Positions 56,881 to 64,000 of a stretch of DNA of 64,000 bases are shown piece by piece. A model generated the notes under the pieces. That model worked only from the letters and a program-made list of their open reading frames with translations. It was not told the origin of the DNA and did not search any database. Origin of the DNA: Panax quinquefolius. Lineage: Eukaryota; Streptophyta; Magnoliopsida; Apiales; Araliaceae. The DNA lies in contig CM035165.1 in assembly GCA_020205615.1 (NCBI GenBank), forward strand, positions 89,156,005-89,220,004, written 5' to 3'. The position numbers and the translations under genes are program-made. Positions within the stretch are counted from its first letter, which is position 1. Every line of letters begins with the position of its first letter.

Positions 56881-59800
56881 TGTTAGTTCCCAGTAGGCAC
56901 AATAGATCTAGAAGGGTGGGGTTGAATAGATCCTTTTTATTTCAAATACTTTTCTCTATTATTTTGTATAGCTATTAAATTAGTATATGACAAACATAAG
57001 AATCTTTTCGAGCACAGCAGAATAAGTAAAAGATCCCCTTTATTGATATATTCATAATCATATATACATTGTTCGTAGAGTAAGTTTTGCTGTAAGCAGT
57101 TAAAACATACATAGCAGTTATTGCAGTTATAGTACATAATTTAATGACATAATGTAAAAGACACAAGGGGTTTTAAGTGGTTCAGAGACTCAAGCTCCTA
57201 ATCCATTCTTCTGCTTTCAACTAGCAGGATTTCCACTAAGGAAGCGGCAAAGACCACGAATCACTAAGATTCGTTCAAGGCCAACAACCTTGGGACTTCA
57301 GTTCACTAAGAACTCTTCAAGGCCAGTAACCTTAGAACTCCTCTAGTTCCCTAAGAACTCTTCAAGCCCAGCAGGCTTGGAACTTCGTTTAGTCCCTCCG
57401 AACAAGGACCCCTCAGGCCCTGGCTGTTGAGTTATTTGTTTGTTGTTGTTAGAGTCGGTGCTGAGCTGCTAAGATGTCTTCATGCTTTGAACATCTTCTA
57501 TACTTAGCAGCTTGGCTTGATCATCCTTGAAGTGCAGCTGAGTGTTGCATGATGCTCAGCTTCTTTAGTTGCTTAACCACTTCGGATGACCCCTTGATGA
57601 ACTTCCTTGAAGATTATTCTCCTTGATACTTGATGGCTGCACATGATTGGCTTCTAAGATGACTTTAAGTTCTTCTGTTAGGTACTTAGAAGCTTTCTCA
57701 TGCTTGACACCAAGATGGCATTTGTGATCTCTCTTCTTGCTACTTGATGCCTTCTCATGATGGACTTGCTAAGATGACTATAGGCTCTTCTCTATTGTAC
57801 TTAGAGTCTTCCCATGATGGACATCAAGATGACATGTTGCTCTTCTATCTCTCGGCAGCTCAGAACACTCTTCATGTAGTAGAACTCTCACTTCTACATA
57901 GTAGAACTCCCACTTCTACTCCTTTCTTTTTCTGTCTTCTGAGTGTTCTTGGTGGATCATAGAGTGAACCTTCGGACTTAGTATCTCACATGGTTTAGAT
58001 CAGTCCACCATCTCTCCAAACTTGGCAACTCCAACAAACCTTGATCTTTGAAGCTCTTCATCATTTATACTCCTTCCCGATCCTTCCGTTGGAAAGTAGC
58101 CATTGAAGGCTATTCAAATATCTTCACAGATCTCGAGTTGACAGAGGTAGACTGCTGATGTGATATGTCATACTTTATCTAACATTGCAGTCTACTGTTT
58201 CACCTACCATGTCAGATGTATCACTTTAATGTCTTGGGCAGGTTGAAGACTTTATTTCCTCTTTCTGATTTCTTAATCAGAGGTTGTCCTATTGCATCGA
58301 TGCTCTCAATAAGCACTTGTCCGAATATTACCCTTCAGTATCTATTCGAATATTACCCATCAGATTCAACCTTTGCCAATGCTTCAGTCTTCAGCTATTC
58401 GAACTCTACGATTCTGATTCACGTCTTTAAGGACATGATCGTAGTGTCTTGTTGAGTGTTGTTCATTGACTGGTAGAGTTAAAACTACGATCTTGAAGAG
58501 TGTTGATTGGATCTTCAATGTAGAACACTTCTTCCTTCTATTTTGCAGTGCTTCAATACTTCTATTTGCTTCGACTGTTCTCAGAGACTGATGGCCTAAT
58601 TCCTTGCTCTGGTCCCCTTCTGAAGATCAAGACACTTCAGATTTGTGGCTCGTCCAGTTTGCTTTCTCTGTGTGATCTCCCGTTCACTTATCATTAATGA
58701 ACTGACCCTACACTTAATCACTTTAGCCTTGCTCTTCAGAGGCTGACCAGTATTTTGGTTCACCTTCCATCAGTTCTTTCTTTGTTTGGCAAACACTACG
58801 ATCTTGGTTGCTTACAAGATCGTTGTCTTCTGTTCACTTGATAGCTATTGCATTAGCTGACTTTCCTTAGTCAGCTTCTGAAGTCTTCTTTGGATCTCCT
58901 TATGGAAGACTTCATCACGAATGGCCTTACAACTCAATCTTGATGCTGATTGGGTTGGTGCTTAGATCTTCTGTTAGCCTGTATACCATTCGTTGAGTGC
59001 TCTCTGGTTTCCTTGGATATAGCTTGCAACTTGAACCAGAGGCTTCGTTCCTTTGGATATTCTGGGAGTGCTCATTTGTTGAGAATCGTATATGCTCTAT
59101 GATTCAACCTTGGCATTGTGAGAACTTCTGTTGAGGTCGTAGTTATGCACTCTACGATTCAGCTTTGGCTTGTGCAGACACTACGATCCCGAGATCAGAT
59201 CTTGACACTCTACGGTTTCTGCCTTGTGCTTGTTGTCTTCATCTGATCTTGCTTGACTCCGATCTCTGCATGTAATCAATAGACTCTACGAACTCAGAGT
59301 GTGATCTACGATCCTTAACTTGGCTTTGGCATCAGTAGACTCTACGACTCTGAGTGTAGTCTACGTTTCTATCTTGACTTCAACAAATGATCGATCTGCT
59401 CGCAGGCAGGCTGTCTCTACGATTATGACTTCCTCAGCACACTACGATCCCGAGGAAGCTCTACTCGACACACTACGGTCCTTCTTCGTTTCCCCTGGCA
59501 GTCTACGAACTCCGAGATCTACTATCTTGCATACTCCTATTCTTCCTCGATAGCTCTCGAGTTAACCTTGACTCATCTGGCAGACTACGACTTCTGGTGC
59601 AGTGCTCGACGATCAGATAAGCCTATCTATTACATCATAAGATCAACCTAACAAGCTTGATCTTTCTATATTTATAGTCCTTGTACATCATTTCTTTTTA
59701 AGGACTTTATAAAGCTGTTTTGCTTATGTAGGATCAACCTAACATATTTGATCAATTCATTCTAAGTCTTTGTACATATATTTCTATTATCTATCAGAGG

Positions 59801-59924
59801 ACTTTACAACTTTTCTTAATGCAAGCATACTTGCATATTCATTCATATATATATATATATATATATATATCATAATCAAATCATATATTAAATAGGAATA
59901 TCATTCACATGTTTATTCCTGACA
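56881..59924 (-). repeat. Element D2: 3' LTR (complete, 3,044 bp)
   Basis: On the minus strand it runs from TGTCAGGAATAAAC at 59924 to GGGAACTAACA at 56881, and it is homologous to the D1 5' LTR. Between 59085 and 59600 it is crowded with ctctacgatt- and cactacgatcccgag-type repeats. An (AT)n run lies at 59846-59869. The plus-strand tatataaatagg word of D1 reads tatattaaatagg here. Confidence 0.88.
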
Positions 59925-59941
59925 ATCTCCCCCTATTCGAT
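59925..59941 (-). promoter_or_regulatory. Element D2: polypurine tract
   Basis: The minus strand reads GAATAGGGGGAGAT directly before TTGTCAGG. It is equivalent to D1 24321-24338. Confidence 0.88.
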
Positions 59942-60198
59942 TATGACAAAAATATTAAGTCCATATGCATGTTATGAATGAATCTTATATACAGTGAGCA
60001 GTTGTATTTCTAAAACAGATAATCATGAATGTTATTTATATTGATATGGCAATTTATATATTCAGACATTCTACATACTAGATCCAGAACATACCTAACA
60101 GGTTAGAGATGTACCTCTTTGGCTCCATGTATGTTTTTAGGATGCTTGTTGATCAGCTACTCATATGTTTATTCTTCTTGCTCTTGCTCCCCCTGGGA

Positions 60199-63100
60199 TT
60201 ATGACCTTCTGTCTTTGCTTGGTTCCCGTTCAGCATCTTTCTGATCATGTTCCCCCTCAGACTCTGCGATCATAAGATCATCATCTTTTGGCTCCCCCTC
60301 AAATGATGATACTCTTTCTATAACTGATGTCTTCTTTGATGTCTTTCCTTCTATCCCTCTGCTCTTCTTTGAGTGCCTCTTGCTCTTCTTGCTCTTTCTC
60401 TTTCTATGCCTCTTTTTCTCCCCCTTTTTGTCATCAATCATTTGAGAGAGCTGCTCCATGTTGGACATAAGCTGCTCCATTAGGTAGGAGGAGTTGGCAA
60501 CTTTAAACTTGAGTTCCTGCTGGCCTAGCTCAAGTTACACTAAGAAAGACTGCTTTAAGTCATCAATCTTTTTAGACAGGGCTTGGATCTGCTCTTCATT
60601 GGTCTTCTGAATTCGTAGAGCATCTGCCTTCTGATCTTGTATGGCCTTCTGATAGATGTTATCTCTCTCTTGGAGTTTAAGAGATACATCAGCCATAGTA
60701 GCTTGAAACTTGTGCTTGAAGGAATTATCTCCTGCTACTGTCAGTTTCTATGATTCTTCAGTGAGCAGATATATTTTCACGCTTAGATCATCAGAACTCT
60801 TTTGTAGTTCCTGCTGCAAAGTAATTTGATCCTTTTGTTGGGCAGCAGCTGGTTGAGCATCAGTTTGGACTCTACGATTTTCATCCTTAGACAGATTTTC
60901 GAAAGTCTGGAGAATCTGAATAATCTTTGAGTTCCAATCACTGGTTGAGGATGAGGGAATGTCTGATAGTAGTGCTTGAGCATAAGGAGGATTCTGGTTT
61001 TGGGCTTGAGCATCATCTGCAGTAGAGTGAACAGTCTCTACGATCAGCTCCTTGGTCATGACTCTTCGTCCTTCAGAATCCACTCTACGATCGTAGGGAA
61101 TATAGAGATTTTTAGCTTGGCGATAGACTTTGAAGTGGGGCTGGTTTTTGATCAGTTTGGTGGCAAACTTCTTTACTCTTGGAAAGTTCTGAGCCACCAG
61201 TTCCATGCTTGGGAAATGAGAGAAGCACCAGCTAAGATAGCTTCTATCTCATTTAATGTGAGCCTTTAGCCATGGCATCCACTAAAAGAACCATCTCATC
61301 AGCAAGTCATCAGGGTTGTAAGGAATGGTTGAACAGTCTAGCTCCATATTGTTCCAGTTCTTTGCTAAGTCAAAAGTAGTCATTCTTACTACCTTGAGCT
61401 GCTCATCTCCATAGTTTACCCATCTTTCAGGTGGATCTTCTGATGGTTCATTTAGGAACTCTACCACTATTCTCCTTTTGAATCTAGCTGGCGAGAGGAC
61501 AGGATAAAATTCTAGCTCCATTGATTCCTCATTTTCAGAGTTATAATCATCTTTCATCTCTTCTCCTTCGGAGCCTGAGCCATCTTGAACATTTCCAGCA
61601 GTGAATCCTTCTTGCTGCATTCAATTTCCAGAACCTTCTTCAGCAAGGATTTCTTCAAATTTATCTTCTTCATTGCTGGTTTCATCTTCAGCACTTTCTC
61701 CCGGGGATACAGACTCATCATCACTCAATTCAATGATGGCATTTGATTGACCTTTGCCGCCTTTTGGAGGCAAACTTGGCTTTCAATGATCGTAGCTTTT
61801 CCTTCTTCTTGGAGGTTCAGGTTTGGGAGAGTCAGACTCTTCTTCTTCTTGAATCGACTTCTCCGGTTCAAAGCAGATGTGACTTCTTTGAGGTTCAAGA
61901 CCGCGAGGGATGACTCTTCTTCCATCATTTCATCAACTTTTGATTCATCATGGGGCTTCTCGGATTTGAGGAGGCATTCTCTTCTTCTCTTAGAAACAAG
62001 ACATTATCGACCCACCCATTATCCGGGCTTATTGGGGCAGTTACATTTGGGGATGCAATTTGGTCATCATGAATTTCTTCTTCATCATCAGAGTGACTGC
62101 TCTGAGCATTAGCCATGGGGCTTGAGCATTCTTCTTTATCAGCAGATGCTGTAATTTCTTACATCACATCAGCTTCACCTTTATTCTTTGGATGTTATGC
62201 GTGGGGACTGGCCTTGACATCTGCTTTTTTCTTCATCGACTCTACGTCCCTTTCTTGCCAGATGTACTATTTTGGGAAGTCGAGGTTGGTTCGGGCTTTT
62301 TACCTTGGCTTTCTTGTTGATCGGCCTTCAAGCAAACTCCGCCGCTTCTCCTCTTTGTTGTTTTAGTGAGTTAGGACTTTTTTCTTCTTTGTCCTTGTCC
62401 AAGGAGGAGACTCTTCTTGATGAGGTTTGAGCTTTCTTCACACTACCAGCTCTCTTCACACTTCTGGATTTCTTCTTGACTTGTGTGATTTCTGCTGGTA
62501 TAGAGTCATCAAACTCAGAGTTTTCTACCTCTTCTGTTTTCCTCTTCTTTATAGAGGCTCTGCTGCTGCTCCCAGCTATCAGCCTTTTGTTCTCCTTAGG
62601 GTTCTTCTTCCACTTCACAAATAATTATGGAGACATCACTTTGTGCACATTCAAAATTTCTCCCTCATCATCCTTGATTTTCCCTCCTAGCTTCTTCTTT
62701 AGCACAATACTTAGCAATCTACCATGAAACACCTTAGTCAGAGGTTTTTCAGTGGATTTCTTCTTCTCAGCCTTCTCTACCCACTTGGAGATTTGATCAA
62801 ACAAGATAGCTCCAAAGTCAATTTAATTCTTCAGAACTATTGCTGACATTATCTTCAACTGTTGGTCAATCACTGTATCATGTGCAGTGTTCTTGCACAG
62901 TATGCATTCTCCAACTATTTTAGCAAAGAACTCATACTCTTCTGGAAACTCCTTCTTCTTCATGTCCTTCAGGCTAGGGTTTCTTTGGTACCCCATGAAC
63001 TCCTTTGCTTGTTCAGTATTAACATCATCAAGGTTCTTCAGCCCTTGGTTAGGAAAACCTAGGCATTGATTGAGGTCAGAAGATTTTAACTTCAGAGACT

Positions 63101-63313
63101 GACCTTTAACCTTGGTAGTAAGGGTTTCAGAGTTGATGGAGGCGTTTGAGTAGAACTCTTTAAACAGGTCGATGTAGACTCGAGTATTTGCCTCAAGGAA
63201 TTCTGAGAATCCATCTTTCTTCACAAGCTTGAGAATGTCCCTGAACTTCTTTTCGGATTTCTCAAACGATTTGGTTTCGAGCTGAATGCAGTGATTACTT
63301 GCCAGTTTTCTAT
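60199..63313 (-). pseudogene. Element D2: env-like ORF, full length but frameshifted
   Basis: The start equivalent to D1 37308 is ATA here (63311-63313) instead of ATG. In order: KKFRDILKLVKKDGF, YIDLFKEFYSNASINSE, SLKLKSSDLNQCLGFPNQG (frame to 62823); a basic and acidic disordered middle; a second conserved block, MELDCSTIPYNPDDLLMRWF (61350-61282) and MELVAQNFPRVKKFATKLIK (61206 on); DIPSSSTSDW and LQTFENLSKDENRRV; then a coiled coil with EQIQALSKKIDDLKQ; MEQLMSNMEQLSQMIDDKKG and a Lys/Arg/Ser tail to the stop at 60199. The whole is about 1,000 codons with several breaks. It is not interrupted by another element, so it shows the ancestral layout of the D1 gene. No membrane-spanning segment is evident. 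Function unknown. Confidence 0.72.
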
Positions 63314-64000
63314 TTGAGTAGTTCGAAGAATGTGAGTATCTGATTTAGAGATGTTTATAATAGATGGCTGAATGTGATTTGGTAAGGCTCTGGAGGGTTA
63401 ACTGATTTTGGCTCTTGAGAGGATTATAGGGTTTGAAAATGGGAGGGAGAAAGGTTCGATAGCTTTAGGTAACTGTCTGCAGATTTTAAATTGTCTTTAA
63501 GGCAGTTCCTTCTAACTCTGCATAATCAGTGATGTGTTTACACTCCATTGGTTGCACGATGCCCAGTAATGAGCTGTAACTCCCCATAACTTTTTAGTTA
63601 GATATTTCCTTTTAGAAGAGTAGTCGTTTAAATGACGTGGCTCTGACCGTTGACCTTTTGATTCGTAGAGTGGCATGATAAGGCAGCTATGGACTCTACG
63701 ATTCCCTTTGTTGACTCAACGATCAACTTTTGAGAGATACTGCAGTGGATGGTTTTGTCTTTTATCCTTACTTTGATGCAGCATAGCTCAATCACTAATG
63801 TATTCGAACTTATCTTCTCAACTTGAATAATTTAGCAAATGTCTCATTTTCCAAACTCCTTGTGAACCGGAGTACCCTTTGGTAGGATTACGATCGTCGA
63901 GTTGTATTCTACGATCATTGAGGTCGTACTACGATCATTGAGGTAGCACTACGATCGTTGTGGTTGCACTGCGATCATTTAGTTCTCTTCAAACTCGACT
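63314..64000 (-). other. Element D2: leader upstream of env-like ORF
   Basis: It is homologous to D1 37309-38000, including the conserved 64 bp block at 63506-63569. No gag-pol is visible in the available 690 bases. The last 110 bases are a 20 bp tandem repeat. The element continues past the window end. Confidence 0.7.
63888..64000. repeat. 20 bp tandem repeat, ctacgatcattgaggtngca
   Basis: Three clean 20-base units at 63909-63928, 63929-63948 and 63949-63968 are flanked by degenerate ones on both sides. The core tacgatc is kept in most units, while the last unit reads tgcgatc. D1 has only degenerate traces at 37995-38065. Confidence 0.9.

Noticed and set aside
1..64000. Host protein-coding, tRNA or rRNA genes
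   Set aside because: No conserved non-transposon domain and no tRNA-like A/B box pair was recognised; tRNA matches found are only retrotransposon primer sites.

Overview
The window looks like plant nuclear heterochromatin. It is AT-rich and holds no recognisable host gene, tRNA or rRNA. Almost every base belongs to nested transposable elements whose lineages are typical of flowering plants: Ty3/gypsy chromovirus-like and Tat/Athila-like elements, Ty1/copia SIRE-like elements, CACTA and hAT DNA transposons. The species cannot be named from this; a eudicot with a large, repeat-rich genome is my best guess. || Layout. (1) 1-8508: Ty3/gypsy element 1 (+), two LTRs around a heavily frameshifted gag-pol; its 5' LTR starts before the window. 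(2) 8509-16526: Ty3/gypsy element 2 (-), whose 3' LTR is cut by element 1. Its 2.36 kb interior has lost most of pol and carries an intact chimeric gag ORF with a foreign coiled-coil segment. (3) 16561-20768: a decayed CACTA transposon (+) with a TNP2-like gene, an intron-containing second gene and a palindromic subterminal array. It sits inside the integrase codons of (4), Ty3/gypsy element 4 (+, 20769-23162). (5) 23163-43214: SIRE-like copia element D1 (-), which has an env-like ORF but no visible gag-pol. It is split by (6) element 3 (-, 25554-35274), a sister of element 2, whose 3' LTR holds (7) a 1,059 bp hAT element. (8) 43215-52073: a Ty3/gypsy LTR and PBS (+, 'E') split by (9) a solo LTR of the element-3 family (44076-48669, TSD GTTAC), itself split by (10) a TG..CA solo LTR (46478-48355, TSD CTTTT). 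(11) 52074-52729: a second CACTA end. (12) 52730-53027: an LTR fragment. (13) 53028-56880: the 3' part of a Tat/Athila-like element (-). (14) 56881-64000: the 3' part of a second SIRE-like element, D2 (-). || How the parts relate. No unit here looks autonomous. Elements 2 and 3 share the same RT-to-RNase H deletion and the same in-frame UAG between gag and protease. Both are therefore probably copies of one non-autonomous master mobilised in trans. D1 and D2 share a roughly 1,000-codon env-like ORF next to the 3' LTR and a strictly conserved 64 bp block in the leader. The most unusual items are the coiled-coil gag chimera (12595-13386), the env-like-only copia elements with the conserved leader block, and sequence variation between repeat copies that clusters at CAG/CTG and may reflect methylation-linked base-calling error.
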